Assembly (NCBI RefSeq): GCF_000413935.1
Contig: NZ_KE340380.1
Coordinates: 124,001-188,000, forward strand
Direction of reading: 5' to 3'
DNA length: 64,000 bases
Origin: Acinetobacter colistiniresistens
GTDB lineage: Bacteria > Pseudomonadota > Gammaproteobacteria > Pseudomonadales > Moraxellaceae
Shown piece by piece: positions 1 to 9,520 of the stretch. The position numbers and the translations under genes were made by a program. The notes beneath the pieces are model-generated. The model ran no database searches and was not told the origin of the DNA. It saw only the letters and a list, made by a program, of their open reading frames with translations. Each line of letters begins with the position of its first letter. Position 1 is the first letter of the stretch.

Positions 1-123
1 CACGGGTTGGAATACTGCAACCGGTGCGTCCAATGGCAATACGAGCATCGGTAAACTGTTTTAGGGTTTCCCATTGGTCTTGATGTGTTTGGGCTGGAAA
101 TTGAATGTCTTTTGAAAGTTTCA
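1..123 (-). CDS. eutC: Ethanolamine ammonia-lyase light chain, N-terminal part (cut by window start)
   Basis: Only the first 41 codons are present. They read MKLSKDIQFPAQTHQ, then a QFTDARIAIGRTG stretch ending in PTR, which is typical of the start of EutC. EutC is the small subunit of the adenosylcobalamin-dependent enzyme that splits ethanolamine into acetaldehyde and ammonia. The start lies 11 bases after the stop of eutB, with a GGAG-type ribosome site in the gap, so the two subunits are co-transcribed and probably made in equal amounts. The call rests on the short N-terminus plus the position right after eutB. Confidence 0.88.
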
Positions 124-134
124 TCAGACTCTCC

Positions 135-1520
135 TCAATGCATCAATAATTTGGAGAATTGAGCGGGCATCTGTTTTGCCCAATGAATATGCTGGTGTTG
201 CTGTTTTAAAATCCCTTGCTGCTCTAACCAAGCGGAAAACTCAGGTGCAGGCTGTAGTCCAAGTAACTGCCTGAGATAGAGTGCATCATGAAAAGAGGTC
301 GTTTGATAATTCAGCATCACATCATCTGAACCCGGAATGCCCATAATAAAATTAATGCCTGCCGTACCAAATAGGGTCAGTAGTACATCCATATCGTTTT
401 GATCGGCATCGGCATGATTGGTATAGCAAATATCACAGCCCATTGGCAGACCGAGCAGTTTGCCACAGAAATGATCTTCCAGACCGGCTCGGATAATTTG
501 TTTTCCATCGTAGAGATATTCGGGGCCAATAAAACCGACTACAGTATTGACCAATAAGGGATTGTATTTGCGTGCTACTGCATAAGCACGTGCTTCAATC
601 GTCTGTTGATCGACGCCATGATGCGCATTGCTGGACAGGGCACTGCCTTGACCTGTTTCAAAGTACATCACATTGTTGCCAAGCGTACCTCGATTTAAAG
701 CCAGCGTCGCTTCATAACCTTCCTGCAGCATGGCAAGTGAAATACCGAAACCCTCATTGGCTTTCTGTGTACCTGCGATGGATTGAAACATCAGGTCAAT
801 TGGAACATTTTTTTCTGCCAGTTGAATGCCTGAACTGATATGGGTTAGGACACAAGACTGGGTTGGGATTTGATATTCCTGAATGACGTGGTCGATCAGT
901 TTTAACAGTTCAGATAAATTATGCAGATTGTCAGTTGCAGGATTAATCCCAATCACCGCATCGCCATTGCCATACATCAGACCATCCAAGATACTGGCGG
1001 AAATACCCAGTACATCATCGGTGGGATGATTTGGTTGTAGACGGGTCGATAGGTGTCCTTTTAAGCCAATGGTATTGCGAAATTGGGTGATGACCTCACA
1101 TTTACTTGCGACATAAATCAGATCTTGATTGCGCATGATTTTACTCACAGCTGCAACCATTTCAGGGGTTAATCCCGCTGCAAGTTGTTGTAGTTTCTCA
1201 GTTGTTGCATCCTCGCTGAGTAACCAATTACGGAAATCGCCAACCGTAAAATGTGCAATCGGTGCAAACAGATCAGCACGATGTTCATCAATAATCAGAC
1301 GGGTAATTTCATCGCTTTCGTAGTCCACCACGGTTTCATTTAAAAAGTTTTTTAAAGGCACATCTGCCAGCGTGATTTGTGCTGCAACTCGTTCAGTTGC
1401 ATCCTGTGCCGCAACGCCGGCCAGTTGATCGCCAGAACGTAAAGGGGTGGCTTTTGCCATCAAGGTTTTAAGATCAGCAAATTGATAATGTTGTTGGGCC
1501 ACGATTTGACGGTAACGCAT
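135..1520 (-). CDS. eutB: Ethanolamine ammonia-lyase heavy chain
   Basis: This 461-residue protein has the usual length and sequence of EutB, the catalytic TIM-barrel subunit that binds ethanolamine and holds adenosylcobalamin with EutC. Recognisable blocks are GLMYGNGDAVIGINPATD near residue 180, FETGQGSALSSNAHHG near residue 288 and the C-terminal FGTAGINFIMGIPGSDDVMLNY block. It lies between the permease gene upstream and eutC downstream, all on the minus strand. No shell-protein or eutJ/eutG-type genes are nearby, so this is the short catabolic ethanolamine system without a microcompartment. The product acetaldehyde is probably oxidised by the dehydrogenase encoded at 3184-4695. Confidence 0.96.
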   Translation of the reverse strand: MRYRQIVAQQHYQFADLKTLMAKATPLRSGDQLAGVAAQDATERVAAQITLADVPLKNFLNETVVDYESDEITRLIIDEHRADLFAPIAHFTVGDFRNWLLSEDATTEKLQQLAAGLTPEMVAAVSKIMRNQDLIYVASKCEVITQFRNTIGLKGHLSTRLQPNHPTDDVLGISASILDGLMYGNGDAVIGINPATDNLHNLSELLKLIDHVIQEYQIPTQSCVLTHISSGIQLAEKNVPIDLMFQSIAGTQKANEGFGISLAMLQEGYEATLALNRGTLGNNVMYFETGQGSALSSNAHHGVDQQTIEARAYAVARKYNPLLVNTVVGFIGPEYLYDGKQIIRAGLEDHFCGKLLGLPMGCDICYTNHADADQNDMDVLLTLFGTAGINFIMGIPGSDDVMLNYQTTSFHDALYLRQLLGLQPAPEFSAWLEQQGILKQQHQHIHWAKQMPAQFSKLLMH

Positions 1521-1543
1521 GCGCTTCTCCTTAATCTTCCTGA

Positions 1544-2974
1544 TTATTGCTTTTCATCTGCGGTGATCTGGGCAAACTCTTCTTCTGGTGTTCCTTGGAT
1601 GAGTCGATGGCGGCTATAAAATATAAAATAAGCAATAAAGACCATATAAATGCCTGCTGCAATACACCACACTTTAGGATTGACCAGAAAGCCTGCAACA
1701 ACTGCAATCGCTGCCAGAATCAAGGCAATACTCGAAGTGAAAATACCGCCAGGTGTCTTATAGGGACGGTGCATTAAGGGGCGAGATACGCGCAGCTTAA
1801 TATGCGACAGCATCATCAATACATAAGAAATGGTTGCACCGAAGACTGCAATTAAAATCAGTAGGTCACCTTCTTTACTTAAAGAAAGCAGAAAACCAAT
1901 AATGCCGGGAATAATGATGGCTAAATAAGGGGCATGGTTTTTATTGGTCAATGACAGCGATGTGGGTAAATAGCCGGCACGGGAGAGGGCGAAAATTTGG
2001 CGTGAATAGGCATAGATAATCGAAAAGAAACTGGCGACCAGTCCAGCAAGACCGACAAAATTGACAAAGTTCGCCAACCAAGTGCCTTGTCCATAGACTT
2101 TGATGAGGGCATCGACCAACGGGGCACTGGAATGTTGTAAAGTACTGGCACCGGCTGCGCCTGCGCCCAAAAATAGAATCAGTAAAGCAAAGGCGGTTAA
2201 AATCAACATCGCACCAATCAGTCCGCGTGGCAGTGATTTGGCAGGATCTTTGGCTTCTTCTGCGGCTAAGGGTACACCTTCAACAGCCAAGAAAAACCAG
2301 ATCGCATAGGGAACAGCGGCCCAAATACCTAAATAGCCATAAGGTAAAAAGCTGCTTGCGCCAAATTGTTGTCCTGCAGGAATATCAAACAGATTTTGCG
2401 AATTAAAATGAGGCAACATCGCAACGATAAAAACAGCCAGTGCAATCGCCGCAACCAAGGTGATGGCAAACATAATTTTAAGGGCTTCGCCAGCACCTTT
2501 CAGGTGGATACCCATAAAAATCAGATAACAGGCTAAATAAACCTGCCAGCCACCAATGCCAAATAACGATTCACAATAGGCCCCAATAAAGACCGCAATC
2601 GCTGCAGGCGCAATTGCGTATTCAATCAGAATCGCGGTACCTGTTAAGTAACCACCGAGTGGGCCAAATGCGATGCGGGCAAAACTGTAACCGCCACCCG
2701 CTGTTGGTAGCATGGTCGCCATTTCAGACATGGCAAGACATAGACACAGATACATCACGGCAACCACAGCAGTGGCAACAAACATGCCGCCCCAACCGCC
2801 TTGAGCGATACCAAAATTCCAGCCAGCGAAATCACCTGAAATGACATAGGCGACACCTAAGCCGATCAGTAATAACCAGCCCACGGCACCTTGCTTGAGT
2901 TTTCTTTGGGCAAAATAGTCTTCAGAAGTGGTTGTCGATGCTGAAAGTGCAGAAAGTGGTTCTTGATTGTTCAT
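1544..2974 (-). CDS. eat: Ethanolamine permease, APC amino-acid/polyamine superfamily
   Basis: The 476-residue protein is a polytopic inner-membrane carrier with about 12 hydrophobic segments and an early GWLLLIGLGVAYVISGDFAGWNFG stretch typical of Eat-type ethanolamine permeases. An upstream in-frame ATG at 3031 would add 19 residues. The ATG at 2974 is chosen because it has a GGAG ribosome site 6-7 bases upstream and starts the natural MNNQEPLSALS N-terminus. It is followed after 23 bases by eutB, so uptake and cleavage of ethanolamine are co-expressed. The family is certain. The substrate is inferred from sequence and neighbours. Confidence 0.9.
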   Translation of the reverse strand: MNNQEPLSALSASTTTSEDYFAQRKLKQGAVGWLLLIGLGVAYVISGDFAGWNFGIAQGGWGGMFVATAVVAVMYLCLCLAMSEMATMLPTAGGGYSFARIAFGPLGGYLTGTAILIEYAIAPAAIAVFIGAYCESLFGIGGWQVYLACYLIFMGIHLKGAGEALKIMFAITLVAAIALAVFIVAMLPHFNSQNLFDIPAGQQFGASSFLPYGYLGIWAAVPYAIWFFLAVEGVPLAAEEAKDPAKSLPRGLIGAMLILTAFALLILFLGAGAAGASTLQHSSAPLVDALIKVYGQGTWLANFVNFVGLAGLVASFFSIIYAYSRQIFALSRAGYLPTSLSLTNKNHAPYLAIIIPGIIGFLLSLSKEGDLLILIAVFGATISYVLMMLSHIKLRVSRPLMHRPYKTPGGIFTSSIALILAAIAVVAGFLVNPKVWCIAAGIYMVFIAYFIFYSRHRLIQGTPEEEFAQITADEKQ

Positions 2975-3125
2975 ACAAAGCTCCGTGTATGGTTCTATCA
3001 GCAAGATGCAAAAGCAATGCCGATGTTGCACACCCTGTGCAGAAATTGAATTTTTATTTGCTTTGGTGATTCAGTTTTAGTGAAAAATAGAGGTTTTGTT
3101 TATAAACCAACAGCTATCGATTTAA

Positions 3126-3162
3126 ACCGGTATAAGCCTTTAAAGATAAGGCTTATACCGGT
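3126..3162. terminator. Perfect 15-bp inverted repeat, probable terminator or processing hairpin
   Basis: ACCGGTATAAGCCTT at 3126-3140 is repeated perfectly as its reverse complement at 3148-3162 with a 7-base loop. It lies in the 209-base gap between the aldehyde dehydrogenase gene and the permease gene, both on the minus strand, and would terminate or attenuate readthrough from the dehydrogenase into the eut genes. There is no long T-run after the stem on either strand, so it is not a classic intrinsic terminator. Confidence 0.6.
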
Positions 3163-3183
3163 CAGCAAACCGATTTGGAGCGC

Positions 3184-4695
3184 CTAGAAAAAGCCCATGG
3201 CTTTGGTCGAATAACTCACCAACAAGTTTTTGGTTTGTTGATAGTGATCGAGCATCATTTTATGGTTTTCACGGCCTACACCTGACTTTTTATAGCCTCC
3301 AAATGCAGCATGAGCTGGGTAGATATGATAACAATTGGTCCAAACTCGACCTGCCTCAATGGCACGACCAGCCCGATAAGCGGTATGGGTTGAACGTGAC
3401 CAGACCCCAGCACCTAAACCATACATGGTGTCATTGGCGATCTGGATGGCTTCATCAAAATCCTTAAATGTGGTGACCGATAGTACAGGCCCAAAGATCT
3501 CTTCCTGAAACACTTGCATCTGGTTGTGGCCTTTAAAGATGGTCGGCTCGATGTAATAACCATTGCCCACCTCGTTGCGACCATGTCCACCCAAAAGTAC
3601 CTCGGCACCTTCTTGTCGGCCTGTATCGATACAACGCAGGATTTTCTCTTGTTGTTCTAAGGAGGCTTGTGCACCGACCATGGTGTCGGTATCGAGTGGA
3701 TGCCCAAGCTTGATGCGCTTGACCCGTTCGATGGCTTTTTCCATAAATTGATCGGCGATACTTTCTTGAATCAAAGCACGAGATGGGCAGGTGCAGACTT
3801 CACCCTGATTCAGCGCAAACATCGCGAAACCTTCAAGGGTTTTATCGAGGAAATCATCGTCATGATCCATCACATCGGCAAAAAATACATTCGGTGATTT
3901 TCCGCCGAGTTCCAATGTCACAGGAATAATGTTTTCAGTGGCATATTGCATAATCAATTGCCCAACTTGGGTTGAACCAGTAAAAGCAATTTTGGCAATG
4001 CGTGGACTGGCGGCCAGTGGGCGACCCACTTCGGCGCCGTAACCATTGACGATATTGAGGACACCTGCCGGTAATAGATCCTGTATCAGTTCCGCCACCA
4101 ATAAAATACCAACTGGGGTTTGCTCCGCAGGTTTGATCACCACACAGTTCCCCGCAGCCAATGCGGGTGCCAGTTTCCATGCCGCCATCAAGATCGGGAA
4201 GTTCCACGGGATGATTTGCCCCACCACACCGAGTGGCTCATGAAAATGGTAGGCGATGGTATCTTCATCAATTTCTGAAATGCCACCTTCCTGAGCACGA
4301 ATACAGCCTGCAAAATAACGGAAATGGTCAATGGCTAATGGGATATCTGCAGCCAGTGTTTCACGGACTGGCTTACCGTTATCCCAGGTTTCAGCAACCG
4401 CCAACATTTCCAAATTGGCTTCCATGCGGTCTGCAATTTTTAGTAGCAAATTAGAACGCGTGGTCGGAGAGGATTTGTTCCATTCTCTCTTGGCTTTATG
4501 GGCAGCATCCAGTGCCAGTTCAATATCTTCGGCACTGGAGCGTGGAATACGAGTAAAACTTTTGCCATCGACAGGGGAAATATTGTCAAAGTAAACTCCT
4601 TTGACTGGCGCAACCCATTGCCCACCGATAAAGTTTTCATACTGGTCTTTGAAATGGATTTTTGAACCAGATTGATTGGGATCAATATAGCGCAT
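3184..4695 (-). CDS. NAD-dependent acetaldehyde dehydrogenase (ExaC/AldA type)
   Basis: The protein (503 residues from the chosen start) is a full-length class-3 aldehyde dehydrogenase that oxidises acetaldehyde to acetate. Visible landmarks are PWNFP near residue 165, KPAEQTP, the FTGST cofactor loop, LELGGKSPN with the general-base Glu, and GEVCTCPSR with the catalytic Cys near residue 300. Two ATGs lie 6 bases apart. The downstream one (4695) is preferred because AGGAG sits 7 bases before it and the family starts MRYIDPNQ. The gene is divergent from the GAF regulator at 4823 and upstream of the ethanolamine genes, so it probably disposes of acetaldehyde made by EutBC, and perhaps of ethanol-derived acetaldehyde too. 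Confidence 0.92.
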   Translation of the reverse strand: MRYIDPNQSGSKIHFKDQYENFIGGQWVAPVKGVYFDNISPVDGKSFTRIPRSSAEDIELALDAAHKAKREWNKSSPTTRSNLLLKIADRMEANLEMLAVAETWDNGKPVRETLAADIPLAIDHFRYFAGCIRAQEGGISEIDEDTIAYHFHEPLGVVGQIIPWNFPILMAAWKLAPALAAGNCVVIKPAEQTPVGILLVAELIQDLLPAGVLNIVNGYGAEVGRPLAASPRIAKIAFTGSTQVGQLIMQYATENIIPVTLELGGKSPNVFFADVMDHDDDFLDKTLEGFAMFALNQGEVCTCPSRALIQESIADQFMEKAIERVKRIKLGHPLDTDTMVGAQASLEQQEKILRCIDTGRQEGAEVLLGGHGRNEVGNGYYIEPTIFKGHNQMQVFQEEIFGPVLSVTTFKDFDEAIQIANDTMYGLGAGVWSRSTHTAYRAGRAIEAGRVWTNCYHIYPAHAAFGGYKKSGVGRENHKMMLDHYQQTKNLLVSYSTKAMGFF

Positions 4696-4822
4696 AGACA
4701 TACTCCTTTATGTGTTGTGATATTTTTAAATAAAGTACCCAGTACGTTATTAACACTGAACATATCGCGCTAAAGGTTGGAAAAAGGTTGGAATTGCATG
4801 TCAAGGATGTAGGGAATTACAA

Positions 4823-6001
4823 ATGCATACAAAAAAGGAATTATTGCAACAGCGCAAGCAGGTTGAACAACTGAGGACGCAAAGTAGCCTCAACCCGCAA
4901 CATGCTGAAAAAATGGAACAGAGTATCGCCAGTTCATGGGAGCGTTCGAGTTTGGCAGATATTCCCAAAGAACGTCTGGCTGCACCTTTATCCAATCAAT
5001 CGACTGAAACAAGAAGTTCACTCAGCTTGGCTTTGCAAGCTTGTCGGGAAGATCTCAAGCATGTGGCAGAACAGTCTTCAATGGTACTTGCTGTCGGTGA
5101 TATGGGCAGTACCATTATCTGGACGGCGTCTTGTACACAGATGCGTAATGCGGCTGAAAGGGTTCACTTTGTTGCAGGGGGGCAGTGGCAGGAAGAACTG
5201 GTTGGCACCAATGCCTTGGCGCTTTCACTCAAGACCCGTAAATCCAGTTGTGTATTTTCCAATGAACACTATATGGCGTCGGTACATGATTGGGTTTGTT
5301 ACGCTGCGCCGATTATTGACCCTTATTCCAAGCAGCTTTTAGGTGTGGTGGATTTATCCACCACATGGGAAAACCACAATAGTTTAGGGTTATTGGCCGT
5401 CGAGCGTTGTGCCGCAATTCTGCAAATGGCAGTACAGCAATTACAGCAACAACAATTGTATTTACGGACCTTTAATACGGCACAGGCCTTGATGAACGGA
5501 CAGAATTTGACTTTAACTCCAAGACAAATTGAAATTCTGGTGATTTTAGCTTTGTGCCCGCAGGGATTGAATTTAGAGAATTTACATCAGGCTCTCTATG
5601 GTGAGCGTAAAGTCAGTCTTGGAACCTTAAAGGCAGAAATGTCGCATTTAAGAGATCGTTTGGGTGATGCAATTGGTTCACGACCTTATCGTCTCAACGT
5701 TCCTATTGAGGCAGATTTCTTGCAGCTTGAGCAAGCCTTGGATGCCGGTTATATCAGTACCGCACTGCAATGTTATACGGGCATCTTTTTGGCCAAAACT
5801 GAAAGCCCATTTTTATGTGCATGGCGAGATGGCTTGGAATCCCGTTTGAGTCATGCGATTTTTCAGACACAGGGCAGTGACGCTTTATTAAAGCATCTGG
5901 CCTATTCGCCTGAAGCGGTGGATGCTGCTGAACGTTTACTGGAATTACTGCCAGCTTCGCATCCTGCTAAAAATATGCTCAGCAAGTACCAAGACCACTG
6001 A
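4823..6001 (+). CDS. GAF-domain transcriptional regulator with C-terminal winged helix, AcoR-like sensor without AAA+ domain
   Basis: This 392-residue protein starts with an AcoR-like N-terminus (SIASSWERSSLADIP near residue 35) and a GAF sensor module at about 70-200 (FVAGGQWQEELVGTNALALSL, then HDWVCYAAPIIDP). AcoR proteins continue into a sigma54-activating AAA+ domain. That domain is missing here. Instead LTPRQIEILVILAL at about residue 232 begins a winged-helix module of the OmpR/BTAD kind. It is divergent from the acetaldehyde dehydrogenase gene across about 125 bases and probably controls it and the ethanolamine genes. The ligand is unknown. The domain reading is firm and the regulatory target is inferred. 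Confidence 0.8.
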   Translation: MHTKKELLQQRKQVEQLRTQSSLNPQHAEKMEQSIASSWERSSLADIPKERLAAPLSNQSTETRSSLSLALQACREDLKHVAEQSSMVLAVGDMGSTIIWTASCTQMRNAAERVHFVAGGQWQEELVGTNALALSLKTRKSSCVFSNEHYMASVHDWVCYAAPIIDPYSKQLLGVVDLSTTWENHNSLGLLAVERCAAILQMAVQQLQQQQLYLRTFNTAQALMNGQNLTLTPRQIEILVILALCPQGLNLENLHQALYGERKVSLGTLKAEMSHLRDRLGDAIGSRPYRLNVPIEADFLQLEQALDAGYISTALQCYTGIFLAKTESPFLCAWRDGLESRLSHAIFQTQGSDALLKHLAYSPEAVDAAERLLELLPASHPAKNMLSKYQDH

Positions 6002-6031
6002 GCATCCAGATATTTAAAAGGGTCGTCAGTA

Positions 6032-6997
6032 TTACTGAATTTTTTCTGCTAACCAAGCAAACAGATCCTTATATACCTGTGCACGCACAGGCGGTGCAGA
6101 TAAAACCAAATCATGCAGACCATTTTGAATGGACAGTGTTTGTACATCACCTTTCATTTTCTTGGCATTCTGAGTCATGTCTTTGACATCGAGAATCACA
6201 TCGCTTTGTTGAGCGTCGATTCCCCATTTTCTTGGATTGTTAGATTGATGTGAATGCATGATCAAAGTCGGTACATTTAAAGTTACGCCTCGATGAATTT
6301 CCTTTTGTGCTTCGTGAATCGCCGTGACAAAAGACAAGTGCACAAAAGGCATGCTTTTCGGTTTCCAATCGAGATTGAAATCCCACTCACCATAAAAATC
6401 TTTATGTAAGCTTGGGGTATACCATTGATTTAGACCACTTGGAAATTTGCCATTCGGCAGGCGTTTACCCACTTCACTCAAGAGCGGGATCCCTACTTTT
6501 TTCTCAAGCACACTTTTATAGAAATCATAGAATGGACTATTGTTCCAGACTGCTTTGATTAAGCGATGATCTGGATAATGTGCCGCATATAAGGTGGCAA
6601 TTAGACCGCCTGTTGAATGGCCAGCTAATAGTACTTGATTGTGATTCTCTTGACCGATAATTTCCAGTGCTTTGCTGATCTCGGCATCGTATTCACGTAA
6701 ATCAAGCACATAGTAGAATTTTTGGTGAGGGAGGCGAGAGCGACCATATTTTCTCAGGTCAAGGGCGTAAAAATCGTAGCCATGCTGATTAAATTGTTCA
6801 GCCATTTCTTTTTGGAAAAAATAGTCTGCAAAACCATGAATATATAAAACCGCTTTTTTGGTCGCTTCAGCAGCCTTCTTGCGAACCAAAGTAGCAACAA
6901 CTTTTCCATCATAATCATCAGCGAAATTTAAGGTCAGTTGCTGATAATTTTTACCTAGTATATCTGGTTGATATGTATAGAGATTTGAAGTAGTCAT
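6032..6997 (-). CDS. Alpha/beta hydrolase, lysophospholipase/monoacylglycerol-lipase-like
   Basis: The 321-residue protein has the Hydrolase_4 fold signature. VLYIHGFADYFFQ near residue 50 forms the oxyanion-hole region, LLAGHSTGGLIATLYA near residue 123 carries the nucleophile Ser in a G-H-S-T-G elbow, and NGLHDLVLSAP near residue 292 carries the likely catalytic His. There is no signal peptide, so it is probably cytoplasmic. It is convergent with the GAF regulator gene (31-base gap) and divergent from the helicase gene. The substrate cannot be told; the family hydrolyses lysophospholipids, monoacylglycerols and other esters. Confidence 0.85.
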   Translation of the reverse strand: MTTSNLYTYQPDILGKNYQQLTLNFADDYDGKVVATLVRKKAAEATKKAVLYIHGFADYFFQKEMAEQFNQHGYDFYALDLRKYGRSRLPHQKFYYVLDLREYDAEISKALEIIGQENHNQVLLAGHSTGGLIATLYAAHYPDHRLIKAVWNNSPFYDFYKSVLEKKVGIPLLSEVGKRLPNGKFPSGLNQWYTPSLHKDFYGEWDFNLDWKPKSMPFVHLSFVTAIHEAQKEIHRGVTLNVPTLIMHSHQSNNPRKWGIDAQQSDVILDVKDMTQNAKKMKGDVQTLSIQNGLHDLVLSAPPVRAQVYKDLFAWLAEKIQ

Positions 6998-7191
6998 TTT
7001 TATAGATCAAGTCTGAATTCATTAACAACCACATTAAATGAAATCATCTGTATGTCAATGCAATTATGCGATAGCTATCGTTCACAAAAAGTGGCGATTC
7101 GGTGAGGAAATGCGGCGAGATTTCGTATTGCATTTTTATTTTGGGCAAAAAATCGTTAAGCTATGCGCTGTTGTTTTTGACTGAAGAAATT

Positions 7192-8904
7192 ATGAAACAA
7201 GAGACTGCACTCAAGTTACTTAAAGCTGGGGAAAATGTTTTTTTAACGGGCTCAGCTGGTGCAGGTAAAACCTATACGCTTAATCAATACATCCATTATT
7301 TAAAAGCCCGTAAAGTGCCTGTGGCGATTACCGCATCGACAGGGATTGCGGCAACCCATATGAATGGTATGACCATTCACACTTGGGCAGGGATTGGGAT
7401 TAAAGATCGTTTGAGTGATGATGACCTCAAGCGAATGAAAGAGCGTAAATATTTAAAAGAGCATTTAGAAAATGCCCAAGTTCTGATTATTGATGAAATT
7501 TCCATGTTGCATGCCAAGCAACTGAATCTGGTCAATCAAGTCCTGAAATACTTTAAAGAAAGTGATGAGGCCTTTGGTGGGATTCAGGTGATTGTGGCTG
7601 GTGACTTCTTTCAGTTACCGCCCGTTGGTAAAAAGGATGAAAGCAATCGCGATAAATTCTGCTTTATGTCTGATGCATGGGTCGAAGCCAAATTCCGTGT
7701 CTGTTATTTAACGGAACAGCATCGTCAGGATGATGAAATCCTCAATCAGATTTTAAATGCGATTCGTGCCCAGAATATTCAAGGCAATCACATCACCGCC
7801 TTACAACAATCTCGCCAGCACGATATTGGTGAGACCTTTACCCGTTTATATACGCACAATATGGATGTCGATAATATTAATTATCAGCATCTGAATGAAA
7901 TCGACAATGAGAGCCATCAATTCAATGCGGTTGTCGATGGCAATGAGAAGTTGATGGAAACCTTAAAATCATCGGTGCGTGCGCCTGAAGAACTGACCTT
8001 GAAGAAAAATGCCAAGGTGATGTTTGTCAAAAATAACTTTGACATGGGTTATATCAATGGCAGTTTGGGTGAGGTGATTGGTTTTGAGGAAGACGATAAA
8101 CAGGGAATCTTGCCTAAAGTAAAATTGACCGATGGCACAACCTTCTTGGTTGAGCCTGAAACATGGTCGATTGAAAATGAAGCGGGTAAGGCCATTGCCA
8201 GCTTTCAACAGATTCCGTTGCGTTTGGCTTGGGCGATTACTATTCATAAAAGTCAGGGAATGACGTTGGAAGCCGCAGAGATCAATCTGACCCATACCTT
8301 TGAAAAAGGTCAGGGCTATGTAGCGCTATCACGCTTAAAATCGCTGACAGGGCTTAAACTGCTTGGCTTTAATGAACAGGCGCTTGAACTGGATAGCTTG
8401 GCAATTAAAGCGGATCGCCGTTTTCAGGAATTATCGAGTGAAGCGGAAGTCAACTTTGAAAATATTGATTTAACCACCCAGCATAATGCCTTTATTCGCC
8501 ATTGTGGCGGTACTTTGAATACCACTGAAATTGCCCGTAATGAAAAGAAAATTGCCAAGGGTGCCAAACAGAACTATGCCGCTGCAACCTTGGATGAAAC
8601 CCGCACTTTATTTGAAGAGGGGTATGAAATCGAAGATATTGCACATGAACGTGGTTTAACCCCTGCAACGATTATCAATCATCTGGCACGTCTGCATAAA
8701 GAGCAGGGCTTGGATATTTCGGTGGCCAGTCCGGGGGATGAAGTGATTGAAGAAGTGCGCAAGATTTATAAGCGTCTGCATAAACGTAAAAATCCCGAAC
8801 ATTTTACTGATGATGGTGCAATTAAATTACGCCCTATTGTGGAAGCTACCAGTCCGCGAATGGCGTATGATCAAGTCCGTTTAGCCTTATTATTTATTGA
8901 ATAG
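7192..8904 (+). CDS. PIF1-like superfamily 1B DNA helicase with C-terminal HTH domain
   Basis: From the ATG at 7192 the protein has 570 residues. It shows Walker A GSAGAGKT near residue 20, motif II VLIIDEISML near residue 90, motif III VIVAGDFFQLPPVG and the C-terminal helicase motifs TIHKSQGMTLEAAE and YVALSRLKSL. These define a Pif1/RecD-like 5'-3' helicase. Residues about 460-515 (FEEGYEIEDIAHERGLTPATI) form a helix-turn-helix of the kind found at the end of RecQ-type helicases. An in-frame ATG at 7102 would add 30 residues that do not look like family sequence. The gene is followed after 12 bases by the CHMI-family gene. Confidence 0.88.
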   Translation: MKQETALKLLKAGENVFLTGSAGAGKTYTLNQYIHYLKARKVPVAITASTGIAATHMNGMTIHTWAGIGIKDRLSDDDLKRMKERKYLKEHLENAQVLIIDEISMLHAKQLNLVNQVLKYFKESDEAFGGIQVIVAGDFFQLPPVGKKDESNRDKFCFMSDAWVEAKFRVCYLTEQHRQDDEILNQILNAIRAQNIQGNHITALQQSRQHDIGETFTRLYTHNMDVDNINYQHLNEIDNESHQFNAVVDGNEKLMETLKSSVRAPEELTLKKNAKVMFVKNNFDMGYINGSLGEVIGFEEDDKQGILPKVKLTDGTTFLVEPETWSIENEAGKAIASFQQIPLRLAWAITIHKSQGMTLEAAEINLTHTFEKGQGYVALSRLKSLTGLKLLGFNEQALELDSLAIKADRRFQELSSEAEVNFENIDLTTQHNAFIRHCGGTLNTTEIARNEKKIAKGAKQNYAAATLDETRTLFEEGYEIEDIAHERGLTPATIINHLARLHKEQGLDISVASPGDEVIEEVRKIYKRLHKRKNPEHFTDDGAIKLRPIVEATSPRMAYDQVRLALLFIE

Positions 8905-8916
8905 GAATCATAAAAA

Positions 8917-9279
8917 ATGCCGCATTTGATTGCCAACTATTCAGCCAATTTAACTGAATTAAATCCACATCAATTATTAAAAGATGCGAATATTGCATTG
9001 GTTGAAACGGAATTATTTATCGCACATGATATTAAATCCCGTGCATTTAAAGATGACGTATTTTTAATCGGTTTGAATGAAACAGAAGAGGCCTATATTC
9101 ATTTAAAGCTGTATATATTGAGTGGACGAACGCAGGCGCAGAAGCAAGCCGCGGGTGCAGCATTGTTGCGTCAACTGGAGCAAAAAAACTATATGCAATC
9201 TGAGGTCAGTTATTCCGTTCAGCTCTGTGTTGAAGTGATTGATATGCCCAAAGAAGATTATTTTAAAGCGACAGCTTAG
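8917..9279 (+). CDS. 5-carboxymethyl-2-hydroxymuconate delta-isomerase family protein (tautomerase-like)
   Basis: The 120-residue protein starts MPHLIANYSANL, like CHMI enzymes such as HpcD, in which Pro1, exposed after Met removal, is the catalytic base. The length and the SGRTQAQKQAAGAALL segment (compare the family K/R pair near residue 72) fit. CHMI acts in homoprotocatechuate degradation, but no other gene of that pathway is in the window, so the substrate is uncertain. It lies 12 bases after the helicase gene and is probably co-transcribed with it. A strong hairpin follows at 9295-9336. Confidence 0.75.
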   Translation: MPHLIANYSANLTELNPHQLLKDANIALVETELFIAHDIKSRAFKDDVFLIGLNETEEAYIHLKLYILSGRTQAQKQAAGAALLRQLEQKNYMQSEVSYSVQLCVEVIDMPKEDYFKATA

Positions 9280-9294
9280 TTTTAAAATCATCGC

Positions 9295-9336
9295 TGTTTT
9301 ATCAAATAAGGAGAATTGGCCTTATTTGATAAAACA
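9295..9336. terminator. 17-bp perfect inverted repeat, probable bidirectional terminator
   Basis: TGTTTTATCAAATAAGG at 9295-9311 is followed by 8 bases and its exact reverse complement at 9320-9336. It sits 16 bases after the stop of the CHMI-family gene. The A/T-rich outer arms give a U-rich 3' end, so it is well placed to stop the helicase-CHMI transcript before the type VI island. Confidence 0.7.
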
Positions 9337-9520
9337 TATCGATTTAGATGTATTTTGATTTAATAATCTTAAAAAAATTATTGCTAGTCATTCTAATTAC
9401 TTATATTAAAATAAAATCTTTATTTCAAAATTCGTTGCAGAACATAACATTAAAAATATAGACAGATTTGTATGCTATTTATAGAATAGCGTAAATTTAA
9501 GTTAATTTTTTTATAAAATA

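Noticed and set aside
7069..7080. Perfect palindrome CGATAGCTATCG upstream of the helicase gene
   Set aside because: Only one copy was seen and no known regulator site matches; a 12-bp palindrome can occur by chance.
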